Of a stretch of 64,000 bases of DNA, positions 34,886 through 43,441 are shown one piece after another. Where the stretch lies: positions 2,356,001 through 2,420,000 of the forward strand of contig JAPCWB010000001.1 in NCBI GenBank assembly GCA_025938935.1, written 5' to 3'. The stretch's first letter is position 1, and each line of letters begins with the position of its first letter. The notes beneath the pieces are model-generated. The model saw only the letters and a list, made by a program, of their open reading frames with translations. It ran no database searches and was not told the origin of the DNA. This DNA is from Novosphingobium sp. MW5 (GTDB lineage: Bacteria > Pseudomonadota > Alphaproteobacteria > Sphingomonadales > Sphingomonadaceae). Both the position numbers and the translations under genes were made by a program.

Positions 34886-35671
34886 ATGCGTGAGAGCCTT
34901 GAGTTGGCGGAAACGCCAGGGCAGTCCTGCATCCATCGAGGTAAGGTCGCCGTGGTGACAGGTTCAGCGAGCGGCATCGGGCGCGCCATAGCTCTGCTGC
35001 TCCATGCGGAGGGGGCACATGTTGTGTTCGCCGACTTGGCGGACAGCTCTGCGGCCATGGACGGGGCGCAGATGGAAGTTGGTGCGGGCCGTGCAATGTC
35101 AGTCCAGCTCGACGCGTCATCAGAAGCATCTTGGGATAACTTGCGGGCCGAGGTCGAAGCCGAATTCGGGACCCCGGACATCCTCGTCAACAATGTCGGT
35201 CTTTGCCCTTTTGTCCCTTTTCTCGATCAGGACTACATCGGTTGGCGATCAACGATGCAGATCAATGTCGATACGGCATTTCTTGGCGCAAGAACCCTCG
35301 TGCCCGGCATGGTGGCGAAAGGGTGGGGGCGGATCATTAATCTCGCATCCGCTTCCATCGCTACAGAGCAGTTTGGCTTGTCTGCGTACCTGGCCAGCAA
35401 GAGTGCCGTGGTCGGACTGACCCGAGGCCTGGCAAATGATCTGGGCAGGCATGGGATTACCGCTAACGCGATCGCGCCCTCAATTACCACCACCCCGGCC
35501 ACTCAGGTGGTGCCGGAAGACATGAAGCGGCAAGTATACTCCCGTGCACCGATCCCGCGAGAAGCCGACCCACGTGAGATTGCCAGTGCCGTATCGTTTC
35601 TTGCAAGCGATCGTGCTGCCTTCGTAACCGGACAGACGCTCATGATCTCTGGCGGGCTGACCAAACTCTGA
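34886..35671 (+). CDS. Short-chain dehydrogenase/reductase
   Basis: A 261-residue classical SDR with TGSASGIGRAIA near residue 25, NNVG near 100 and catalytic YLASK near 167-171. VTGQTLMISGG closes the protein. The open frame extends to 34541, but the ATG at 34886 is preceded by AAGGAA and gives normal length. It is a paralogue of the SDR at 31895 across the TetR gene. It sits 25 bases before the Rieske oxygenase gene, so it may dehydrogenate that enzyme's product. Confidence 0.8.
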   Translation: MRESLELAETPGQSCIHRGKVAVVTGSASGIGRAIALLLHAEGAHVVFADLADSSAAMDGAQMEVGAGRAMSVQLDASSEASWDNLRAEVEAEFGTPDILVNNVGLCPFVPFLDQDYIGWRSTMQINVDTAFLGARTLVPGMVAKGWGRIINLASASIATEQFGLSAYLASKSAVVGLTRGLANDLGRHGITANAIAPSITTTPATQVVPEDMKRQVYSRAPIPREADPREIASAVSFLASDRAAFVTGQTLMISGGLTKL

Positions 35672-35696
35672 GCTTCTCCAAACAGGACCATCGTTC

Positions 35697-36893
35697 ATGA
35701 AAACAGATTTCTCGAACCGGAAGTGGGCAGCCCGTTACCCTGAGCTCGGGCAGGGCCCGATCTCACCGATCCCCGCCATATCGCCAGAATTCTTTGAGAA
35801 GGAACGCCAGGTCATCTTCCGTCAGCATTGGCTCAATGTTTGCTCCCTCATCGATCTGCCCGAGCCGGGCGATTTTTTTGTGAGGGACATCAAGGTGGTC
35901 GGGGCGTCGATCCTTCTTGTGCATGGGAAGGACGGCATCATCCGCGGCTTTCACAATGTCTGTTCGCACCGGGGCAACAAGGTTGTCTGGGAGCGCAAGG
36001 GAAAGCTCAGGGGCATGTTCGTATGCCAACTCCATTGCTGGTCTTATGACGCCGAGGGCAAACTCCGCGCGGTACCTGACGAGGAGAACTTCTACGACAT
36101 CGACAAAACCGAGCTCGGGCTCACTCCTGTGTCCACCGAGGTATTCGAGGGCTTAGTGTTCGTGAACCTTGCGAAGGACCCTGAACAGTCCCTTGTGGAA
36201 TCACTCGGCGAGATCGCCACCAGCCTAAAAGAGGCGGCATTTGATCGCTTCGAGCGAACCAATAGCTACGTCTTCGACGATCATTCCAACTGGAAAGTCG
36301 CACTGGATGCCCAGAACGAGAGCTACCACATCCCGTTCCAGCATCGATATCTGATGAAGGACATGATCGCATCCAACTCCAAGGGGATGACAAGACTGCA
36401 GGACGTTGGTTTTTTCGGCCCCCACAGCCGCGTCTCCGCGGAGCTCAATCCCGACTACGCGCCTTCTCCTCTGGCCGGTATGCTGATGGGTGCAGTGATC
36501 GGCGGTGACGAAGGCCTGCGGATTCCAATGCACGGGGGAATGGTCGATACGTATCTCCTCTTTCCCAATTTCCATCTTATCGTCATGCGGGGCCCTGCAG
36601 GTGACAGCTTTGTCACCTACAACTACTGGCCCGAAGCTGTCGACCGCACGAGCTGGGAGGTTCACGTATACGCCAGTCCCGCGCGCAATGCGGCGGAGCG
36701 GGTCGCCCAGGAAATGTCGGCTACACGCTTCAGGGCCATTCTCGACGAAGATGCTGGCAGCCATGAAGCCGTCCAGGTCGGTCTGGCCTCGGGCGCCAAG
36801 AGCGGGATCCTGCTTCAGGACGAGGAAATCCAGATCAGGCACTTTCACCGTACGGTGGAGGATCTGATCGCCCAGGCACGGGAGCACGCTTGA
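35697..36893 (+). CDS. Rieske non-heme iron oxygenase, alpha subunit only
   Basis: A 398-residue ring-hydroxylating-type oxygenase. The Rieske motif is CSHRG near residue 87 and CQLHCWSY near 109. The iron site is QNESYHIPFQH near 205-215. No beta subunit gene follows, so it is probably a homo-oligomer like salicylate or phenylpropionate-type alpha-only oxygenases. It may hydroxylate the ring or demethylate. A 115-residue orphan gene overlaps its stop codon, which suggests a tight functional link. An electron-transfer partner must come from elsewhere. Confidence 0.83.
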   Translation: MKTDFSNRKWAARYPELGQGPISPIPAISPEFFEKERQVIFRQHWLNVCSLIDLPEPGDFFVRDIKVVGASILLVHGKDGIIRGFHNVCSHRGNKVVWERKGKLRGMFVCQLHCWSYDAEGKLRAVPDEENFYDIDKTELGLTPVSTEVFEGLVFVNLAKDPEQSLVESLGEIATSLKEAAFDRFERTNSYVFDDHSNWKVALDAQNESYHIPFQHRYLMKDMIASNSKGMTRLQDVGFFGPHSRVSAELNPDYAPSPLAGMLMGAVIGGDEGLRIPMHGGMVDTYLLFPNFHLIVMRGPAGDSFVTYNYWPEAVDRTSWEVHVYASPARNAAERVAQEMSATRFRAILDEDAGSHEAVQVGLASGAKSGILLQDEEIQIRHFHRTVEDLIAQAREHA

Positions 36894-37240
36894 TGACAAT
36901 GATTTGCGAACGCGCCCTGCCGGCAGGGTTCGAAGACTTGCAGCCTTTCGTTGCCAAGTGGGCGAAGGCTTCGGAAGCCGAGCGTCATGCCGAGCGCGAG
37001 AACAGCACGATCGCAGAAGCAGATGCTTTCTATGCGGCGATGTTGCCACGCATGGAGGAGATCCTGGGTTGGCTCGCCGGACAGCCGGCGCACGGCCTCG
37101 ATGACGAGGCTGCCACTTTGCTTGATCTGGCCAATGGCCTCGTCGAGGCAAGCCTTGCCACCGAAGTATACCGCCAACCGGAAGTCATCAACGGCTTTGA
37201 TCGCTCCCGCCTGCACTTCGTACAAGTATCGGGAAGCTGA
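36893..37240 (+). CDS. Small conserved-looking protein coupled to the Rieske oxygenase
   Basis: A 115-residue acidic, helical protein with no motif I recognise. It starts at ATG 36893, whose first base is the last base of the oxygenase stop (TGATG), with GGGAG about 10 bases before. There is no signal peptide or cysteine cluster. Its position, overlap and good coding character suggest an accessory or second subunit of the alpha-only oxygenase, though that is inferred only from context. Confidence 0.6.
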   Translation: MTMICERALPAGFEDLQPFVAKWAKASEAERHAERENSTIAEADAFYAAMLPRMEEILGWLAGQPAHGLDDEAATLLDLANGLVEASLATEVYRQPEVINGFDRSRLHFVQVSGS

Positions 37241-37247
37241 AACAGAA

Positions 37248-37279
37248 GAGGGGGCCTGCAAGGCGTTGCGGGCCCCCTC
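37248..37279. terminator. Bidirectional hairpin between convergent genes
   Basis: GAGGGGGCC and GGCCCCCTC pair perfectly, and an inner GCAA/TTGC extends the stem. It lies 8 bases after the small Rieske-linked gene and about 50 bases from the end of the opposite Rieske gene. Confidence 0.7.
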
Positions 37280-37330
37280 CAGGGTTTCATTGGCTAACCT
37301 GTCCCGTGCCAGGAACCGGTGGGCACAGTG

Positions 37331-38371
37331 TCATGCGCTTTCGGGCACCTTCTCGGCATTCTCGGCTGCGACGAGCCTGTCGAACAGGCGGCGTGCACGA
37401 ACCGAAGCCGTATCGATCGCGAACAGGGCTGGCCTGCTTTCCATAAGGTCGCGATCCCCGAGGTTTGCCTGCTGGCTTTCGACCATGGGCAGATCTTCTG
37501 CCTCGAATGCATAGCGCAGACCCTGGCGCATACCTTCGTTGAAGCTTGCGTCATCGGTCTTGTAGGTCTGGCCGCTGGCATAGAGGTAATGGGTGGTGGT
37601 CTCGGTCTCCGCCGTGAAGATGTGAGCGGTCCAGGTATCTATGCCTTCGGATTCCGGACGGCCGGTCGGGGTGGCGCCTGTGCGGATCAGCATGGCACCG
37701 TTCGGATTCCAGTCCACCTCGGCCCATTGATCCGTCATGATGTCAGGTGACGGAAACTCACCGACCATGACGGCGGGCGTACGCCAGTTGGCCTGGAACA
37801 TGTTGAGCTTAAGGCTGTTCTCGCCTTCTTCGATCATGCGCTTGCTGCGGCTGAGCGCGCCGCTGCCGAGATAGGGATGGAGGAAGTCCGCATGGCCCGG
37901 ATCGAGAATGTTGTCCTCGAACAGCTTGTGGCTGGCTTTGGCGTATGTGGATCCGCGCACGAAGCCTGTTTCGGGCAGCGTCCGCGTGAAGGCGAGAACC
38001 TGCGGAATCAGGGCAACGTCTGCGAGCTCCGCAGCGCCAGTCCAGACCCAGATCATATCGTCCTGAACTTCGACCGGGTAAGAGCGGATGTTGAGGCTGT
38101 CCACGACGGGGCCATGCGGATTCACGGCGCACTTGCCATCTCCGCCGAAGCCGAGGCCGTGATAGAGGCAGGTCAGCTTGCCGTCGCGCACGCCGCCAAC
38201 GCTGAGCTTGGCTCGGCGGTGAGGGCAGACATCTTCGTTCGCTGCCACCGTGCCGTCTACCGTGCGCCAGAAGACGATGGACTCGCCGGCAATCACGCGG
38301 CCAAACGGCTTGTCCTCTGGGAGGTCTTGCAGCCACAGGGCAGCGTACCAGGTGTTCTTGAGAAAAGGCAT
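37331..38371 (-). CDS. VanA-type Rieske oxygenase (probable O-demethylase)
   Basis: A 346-residue VanA-like terminal oxygenase. It begins MPFLKNTWYAALW, as VanA proteins do. The Rieske motif is CPHRR near residue 48 and CLYHG near 67; the iron site is EDNILDPGHADFLH near 154-167. The start at 38371 has AAAGGAG right upstream; the open frame extends to 38578 without coding character. It resembles the oxygenase at 19823 in plan but not in detail. The expected product of O-demethylation is formaldehyde, which the frmA/fghA genes would oxidise. Confidence 0.85.
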   Translation of the reverse strand: MPFLKNTWYAALWLQDLPEDKPFGRVIAGESIVFWRTVDGTVAANEDVCPHRRAKLSVGGVRDGKLTCLYHGLGFGGDGKCAVNPHGPVVDSLNIRSYPVEVQDDMIWVWTGAAELADVALIPQVLAFTRTLPETGFVRGSTYAKASHKLFEDNILDPGHADFLHPYLGSGALSRSKRMIEEGENSLKLNMFQANWRTPAVMVGEFPSPDIMTDQWAEVDWNPNGAMLIRTGATPTGRPESEGIDTWTAHIFTAETETTTHYLYASGQTYKTDDASFNEGMRQGLRYAFEAEDLPMVESQQANLGDRDLMESRPALFAIDTASVRARRLFDRLVAAENAEKVPESA

Positions 38372-38544
38372 AAGGTCTCCTTTGTGCACTGCAGCATAAC
38401 ATCGGGATGACGCGCCATTTTCCCAAGGGCAAGAGAGCGCTGGACACTTTCGCATGTGCCGCATGTAATCTGCACCAAAGGGACACTGGACTTTCTGCGG
38501 GGGATACTTGCTGCGCGCATTCGTCAGCGCGCTCGGCCCCTTGG

Positions 38545-39360
38545 CTACTTTGCAGTATGTAGCGCTCTGGATGACCAAGCCACCAATGCCGCGGTCGCGA
38601 AGACCGGCACGAGAACAATACCTGTCAGGACCAGTCCGTCGAGTTTGAGCGCGTCGGCAAGATCCAGACCAGCCAGGGCGAAAAGCGCGATGCTGCCAAT
38701 CAGAATGTTGCCAGCGCCAACCGCGCCGGAGAACATTCGCAACAGTTTCACCGAGCGCTCGCTGCTACTCCTTATTAGATGGGTGACGATTAGACCGTTA
38801 AGGCCGCCGATGACGAGCATGCCGGCTCCAAAGCCCAGGATCCCCACAAGGGCGATTTCGGAGCCGCCAATCGCGCGTCCGGCCATGCTGAGGCCTAGAG
38901 CAATACCGACCGTATCGAGAGAGATTGCAAAAATGGCCCCGACCAGAATCGAATTGAACCAGCCATAGCGAACACTGAACAACCTTGAGCGGACACCCGC
39001 TAGCCTCGGCTCTGATAACCCTTGGGCGAAGGCACCCTTCAGATTGAGCACTCCAAGCAGTATGAGAATGGTACCGGAACCAGCCAACCCGATCGGTTCA
39101 AGCCATTTCGGTGATGCGGCGAGGTCCGGGTATAAGAAGGCACCAAGCACACCGACAAGGGTCACCACGACGATATGGCCTGTCGAGAAGAGTATTCCGC
39201 TAAGCCTTGCGATCAGCGGATTTCGCGAAAAGTTCTGGCGCGCGATCCCGTCGATAACGCTCAGGTGATCTGCATCAAATGCGTGGCGGGCTCCGAGCGC
39301 CGCTGCGGTGAGAAAGAGCATTTCAGCAGTGTTGACAGCGAGGTCAATCATGCCACGCAT
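38545..39360 (-). CDS. NiCoT-family nickel/cobalt permease
   Basis: A 271-residue inner-membrane permease with about eight hydrophobic helices. The family signature ARHAFDADHLSVIDG lies near residues 24-38, with the HX4DH metal motif. The second signature is degenerate (SLDTVGIALG). The start at 39360 is a choice between two in-frame ATGs (39360, 39351). It faces a NikR-like gene across a NikR-type operator, so nickel or cobalt uptake under metal control is the natural reading. No nickel enzyme gene is seen in the window. Confidence 0.85.
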   Translation of the reverse strand: MRGMIDLAVNTAEMLFLTAAALGARHAFDADHLSVIDGIARQNFSRNPLIARLSGILFSTGHIVVVTLVGVLGAFLYPDLAASPKWLEPIGLAGSGTILILLGVLNLKGAFAQGLSEPRLAGVRSRLFSVRYGWFNSILVGAIFAISLDTVGIALGLSMAGRAIGGSEIALVGILGFGAGMLVIGGLNGLIVTHLIRSSSERSVKLLRMFSGAVGAGNILIGSIALFALAGLDLADALKLDGLVLTGIVLVPVFATAALVAWSSRALHTAK

Positions 39361-39495
39361 TCTCGCGCGGTCAATGCAACGACAGTCTTGAACCATCTGG
39401 AGAATGAGGCAGGCCCGTTAGGAGGAGCGGCCAGTGCAGCGGTTTTGACGAGGTGCCGCGGGCCTGCTAATTGGAAATCCACGGCAAAACCTTTG

Positions 39496-39523
39496 TGTAA
39501 GAGCTTTTAGCTGATTGTTCTTA
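39496..39523. promoter_or_regulatory. NikR-type operator (6-16-6 dyad)
   Basis: GTAAGA (39496-39501), 16 bases, TCTTAC (39518-39523). The exact 6-16-6 spacing and half-site form match the E. coli NikR operator (GTATGA-N16-TCATAC). It lies between the NiCoT gene and the nikR-like gene, so it can control both. Confidence 0.75.
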
Positions 39524-39594
39524 CCTTCCGGTTGCACCTTAGGCAACGATCCCAAGTCGCAACTCAGTCCGCAGCATAATGACGGGAATGACAC

Positions 39595-40065
39595 GTGCAG
39601 CGTATAACGATCTCGATCGACACGGCGCTGGCTGAAGCGCTCGATGAGATGGCGACCGCACGTTCATACCAAAGCCGCAGCGAGGCCGTACGGGACCTGG
39701 TGAGAGAGAGTATTGAACATTGGCGTGAGGAAAGCGATGTCAGAGGCCAATGCGTTGCCAATTTCTGTTATGTCTACGACCGCGAAATTCGCGATTTGCC
39801 GCAGCGCATTGCGGATATCCAGCATGAGGCTCATGACCTGATCGTGTCCTCGATGGTATTGCGGCTTGACCACTTCAACGTCCTCGAAACGCTCGTACTC
39901 AAGGGCGCCAGAGAACGTGTGGTTGCCTTTGCTGACAGGATCCGCGCTGAGCGGGGTGTCTGCCTGCCATCGTTCTCCTCGATCAGGGTTGAAGTTGGTG
40001 ACAAGCACGACAGTCCAGCTCACGACCACGGCGGTCGTCACCTGCACCTCACGCCGACTGTTTGA
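39595..40065 (+). CDS. NikR-like ribbon-helix-helix regulator with altered metal site
   Basis: A 156-residue NikR homologue. The ribbon-helix-helix domain begins MQRITISIDTALAEALDEM as in E. coli NikR, so GTG 39595 is the start. The ACT-like domain follows (FCYVYDREIRDLPQRI, then LVLKG). Aligned by eye with E. coli NikR, His76 is kept, but His87, His89 and Cys95 are replaced by Val, Arg and Val. The C-terminal tail is longer and His-rich (HDSPAHDHGGRHLH). DNA binding is supported by the upstream 6-16-6 site, while high-affinity square-planar nickel binding is unlikely. Confidence 0.85.
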   Translation: MQRITISIDTALAEALDEMATARSYQSRSEAVRDLVRESIEHWREESDVRGQCVANFCYVYDREIRDLPQRIADIQHEAHDLIVSSMVLRLDHFNVLETLVLKGARERVVAFADRIRAERGVCLPSFSSIRVEVGDKHDSPAHDHGGRHLHLTPTV

Positions 40066-40258
40066 CTTCCCGATAGACCGGCAGCATCGGAGTTTTTCGA
40101 TTTGCGGCCGCCGTGCGGTCAACAAGAGTTGTGACTTTGGCGCGGCTTGCAAGGTTGGCTGCGGCGCATCAAGTTGAAGGGGTGGATCCAGGCATAATGA
40201 GACGCTGGGGCGCGAGGAAGCATTGACAGACCTCAGTCATCAGAAAGAGCGGCCAGCC

Positions 40259-41200
40259 ATGTCCGGGGCAGACAGGACCCCTGTCCTGTCCGTGCGCGGA
40301 CTATCCAAGACCTACGCTGGAAGACGGGTACTCAAGTCGATTGACCTCGATGTAATGCCTGGAGAGATCTTTGCGCTGCTCGGCGAGAATGGAGCCGGGA
40401 AGACAACCCTGATCGAATGCATCACTGGCTTGAAGGAAGCGGATAGCGGGGCCATCACGGTCCTTGGCCAGACGCTCTCGGGCAATGAACGTTCCCTTCG
40501 CGCCAGCATCGGCTTGGTGCCACAGGAACTGGCGCTGGAGCAATTTGAAACCGTAGAACAATCCATGCAGTTCACGCGGCGCCTGTTCGGGAAGCGCCCC
40601 GATCCGGCCCTGTGCAGCAGTCTGCTGACCACGCTAGCACTTCAGAACAAGCGTAGCGCGATCGTCGGCGAGCTGTCTGGCGGGATGAAGCGGCGCTTGC
40701 TGATCGCAAAGGCGCTCTACCATGAGCCTGAGATCCTCTTCCTTGATGAGCCGACGGCCGGGGTCGACCTCGCCTTGCGTGAGGACATGTGGAGCACGAT
40801 CACGACCTTGCGGGATGAAGGCAAGACCATCATCCTGACCACACATTATCTTGAAGAGGCTGAGGCCTTAGCGGACCGGGTCGCGGTACTGCACGAAGGC
40901 GCTTTGCTCGGACCGAAACGCAATTCGGAGTTTCTCGAAGTAGTCGGCGGCGTTTGCGTCGAGGCCCATGCACAAGAGCGCCAGTCTTCGCTACCCCAAT
41001 CGCTGCTGGAGCTTGGGTTCTTCCTTGATGAGGACAGAAAGAAGATCTCATGTGTGAGCGCTGCAGGCGTCCATCATGCAGAAGTCCTGGCATGGGTTGC
41101 ACAGACGCTGAATGACTCTGGGATCAGGCTGACAGCGATCTCAGCCAATCCGCCGAGCTTTGAACGGGCATTCCGCGCGCTGACGGAAGGCGGCAATTGA
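40259..41200 (+). CDS. ABC transporter ATPase (DrrA/ABC-2 exporter type)
   Basis: A 313-residue ATPase with Walker A GENGAGKT near residue 43, signature LSGGMKRR near 138, Walker B ILFLDEP near 158 and H-loop THYLEEAE near 195. The C-terminal 90 residues are the DrrA-like extension. ATG 40259 is used; a TTG at 40223 with a GAGGA before it is an alternative adding 12 residues. The stop overlaps the permease start (TGATG). The substrate is unknown; efflux of a drug-like or toxic compound is common for this family. Confidence 0.85.
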   Translation: MSGADRTPVLSVRGLSKTYAGRRVLKSIDLDVMPGEIFALLGENGAGKTTLIECITGLKEADSGAITVLGQTLSGNERSLRASIGLVPQELALEQFETVEQSMQFTRRLFGKRPDPALCSSLLTTLALQNKRSAIVGELSGGMKRRLLIAKALYHEPEILFLDEPTAGVDLALREDMWSTITTLRDEGKTIILTTHYLEEAEALADRVAVLHEGALLGPKRNSEFLEVVGGVCVEAHAQERQSSLPQSLLELGFFLDEDRKKISCVSAAGVHHAEVLAWVAQTLNDSGIRLTAISANPPSFERAFRALTEGGN

Positions 41201-41962
41201 TGCTTATCCATGCCAGTGCTGTCTATTTCTCCGAGCTGCTGCGCTACAGAAGAAACCTGCTCAGAATCCGTCGTCGCACCGATCGTCATAGCCTTGCTCT
41301 ACGAACTTGTCTTCGGCTGGGCCGAGACATCAGCGAAGGGGCACGGTGCCGCTTTCGTCTTCCCTGGCATTCTCTTCCTCTTGACCGCGTCCGAAGCTTT
41401 TAACAGCACGTCCTACGGAATTTTCCTCCCGCGCTTTAGCGGTGCGATCTACGAGATCGTCTCCTCACCAGCGAGCATTGGCGAGGTCATGTCAGGTTTT
41501 CTGCTTGCCGCGCTTACCAGAGTTGTCGCGATCGCCGGGGGGTTCCTACTTGTTTCATGCATGTGCTTTGGTCTTGGCATTGTCCATCCCTTGGGCCTTT
41601 TTCTTGCCGTAGTCGTCTCAACCCTGATTTTCGGTATGGTGGGCCTCATAGTCGGGATTCTTGCGCGCGAGTTCGAGCAGATCCCGATCTTCCCGGCTTT
41701 CGTCATCATGCCGCTGGTCTTTATGGGCGGGACCTTCATCGACATCGCCGAGATGCCTGGTCTCTGGCCAGATATCCTCGCCTTCAATCCGCTGGCTGCC
41801 TTTGTTAAGGTATATCGGTTCCTTTCCAACGGAACGACCACCGGCAACGCAGCACCCGGCTCGGGCGAGGTCTTGGCCATTTGCGGCGTGCTGCTGGCTG
41901 CTCTCATCATCCTTGCCCGGCTGCTGAGAACCAACCGCCACAGGCGTACCTTCTCCAACTGA
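41200..41962 (+). pseudogene. ABC-2 type permease, frameshifted near its start
   Basis: Membrane partner of the preceding ATPase. The ATG at 41200 gives MLIHASAVYFSELLRYRRNLL. The family continuation VVAPIVIALLYELVFG then appears in the next frame from about 41260. Removing one base between about 41255 and 41270 yields a 253-residue permease with six helices. The rest is intact, including the FMGGTFIDIAEMP segment. No homopolymer sits at the lesion. Either an error or a real loss; the intact ATPase next to it favours an error or a very recent mutation. Confidence 0.7.
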
Positions 41963-42090
41963 CGAAATGGTCCGCCGCGAGGCTGTCGGCCGATCCGAAA
42001 GCAACGTCCATAACTGAAAAATCTGATCCCGATTTCACTGGCTTGGCACTCGATCGCGCATTTTTTGCAGCGCACCGCTCACGGGGTGAC

Positions 42091-42696
42091 ATGGTTTTGC
42101 GAGAGTGCGAAATGGCCGATGAGGACTTGTCCGATCTCGACCTCTCGGGTTGGCGCTTCGAGCGCTGCGATGTGCGTCGTACCCGCTTCTGCAGTGCTAA
42201 GCTTTACCAGACAGTCTTTCGCGGGTGCCGCGGAGCCTTTGCCAACTTTTCCGGCGCAAGCTTTTCCGAAGGTGCGATCCAAGGCGGGGATTTCAACAAC
42301 AGTATCCTGCGCGGAGCGCAGATGGACAGCGTTACTTTGCGGGGATGCAAGCTTTCCGGCGCCGATCTATCTGGTGCTCGCACGATGGGCCTCACGATGG
42401 AGGAAGTCCTTTTGGTCAGCGCAAGACTACCGGGGTTCTCGTTCAGGAAGGAAACGCTCACCAGAATCGATTTTTCCGGCGCGGACCTTCGCAGTTGCGA
42501 TTTTCGCGGGGCTCGATTCGATAGCAGCAGCCTGCGCGATGCCGCGCTGGATGGATCGCGGTTCGAAGGCGCAGACTTGCGAGGCGCTGATCTAGGGGGT
42601 GTTCAACTCGTGAACGCCGGATTGTTTGCCGGTGCAATTATCTCCCGAGATCAAGCAACCCAGCTGCTGTCGAAGCTTGGGCTTAAAGTGCTCTAG
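42091..42696 (+). CDS. Pentapeptide-repeat protein
   Basis: About 200 residues made of tandem pentapeptide repeats of the A(D/N)Lxx type (for example LSGADLSGARTM, GADLRSCDFRGARFD, GADLRGADLGG), which fold as a right-handed quadrilateral beta-helix. Qnr/McbG members mimic DNA and shield gyrase from inhibitors. The start is uncertain: ATG 42091 is used, but coding similarity seems to begin upstream (TTG 42043 or earlier) and no ribosome site decides. It follows the ABC exporter genes by about 130 bases; a shared role in self-protection is possible. Confidence 0.65.
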   Translation: MVLRECEMADEDLSDLDLSGWRFERCDVRRTRFCSAKLYQTVFRGCRGAFANFSGASFSEGAIQGGDFNNSILRGAQMDSVTLRGCKLSGADLSGARTMGLTMEEVLLVSARLPGFSFRKETLTRIDFSGADLRSCDFRGARFDSSSLRDAALDGSRFEGADLRGADLGGVQLVNAGLFAGAIISRDQATQLLSKLGLKVL

Positions 42697-42898
42697 TTCA
42701 GCCATATACCAACGACGTTGCAGCCGTAATAACAGACGCGACAAGACATTTGTCAGATACTCGTGCATGTCTCCTTGCGGACACATGCGGCCGGCCTTGA
42801 TCAGCGGAAGGCATAGGCGCCAAATGGAGATAATGCTAAAATTCAACATTATCTATGCTTCTAACCTATGATCTCTTGCGCATATCGAAGCACGCTTA

Positions 42899-43283
42899 TC
42901 AACGCAGTGTGCCGAGGTAACGGATGAGCTCCGCGCGTTCGGCGGGACTGGTCGTTGCTATCGTCATACGCGTTCCCGGCACAACCATATTTGGATTCGT
43001 CAGAAACCTATCCAGATTATTGGTATTCCATACCAAGCCGCTTCTCTTAATCGCTGAGGTATAGGGATAGCTGGCAGAACCTGCCCTGCGACCGATCACG
43101 CCGAAGAGACTTCGGTCCCACCGACGACTTACCTGCAACGTTGCTGTGGCACACAGCGCAACGCTGCTTGAACAACCGGTCGCTAATTTGAGTCTGCGCT
43201 TTGGCACCATCAGTGGGCGATATCGCGACGAGCAGGAGCACCGCTGAAGCGGAAGCCAACGTCAAACCGGGCATAAAGCGCAT
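42899..43283 (-). pseudogene. Exported class I cytochrome c, frameshifted
   Basis: A small periplasmic cytochrome c. From ATG 43283 (GAGGA upstream) there is a signal peptide (MRFMPGLTLASASAVLLLVA...AKAQ), then the haem motif CAVCH near residue 43. After VGP the frame breaks at about 43110; one base less gives the expected GVIGRRAG and, near the C-terminus, PGTRM with the axial Met ligand. Corrected length is 127 residues. The downstream frame is open to the natural end. The role is probably electron transfer to a terminal oxidase. Confidence 0.75.
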
Positions 43284-43441
43284 CTTGGTGTCCTCATCCA
43301 TTCGGCGCCGAGGCCGAAGGTTATTTCCTTGCTTCGAGAGGATTAACGTAGCCTGATCGCTCACTCAAAGACTCAAATTGGTAATAACAGTGCATCTGCA
43401 ACACCGATATAGAGGCATCTCCTGGCTTGAAAGAATGGTCG

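Noticed and set aside
41200..41300. Programmed frameshift in the ABC permease
   Set aside because: No slippery heptamer or downstream structure is evident; a plain indel is simpler.
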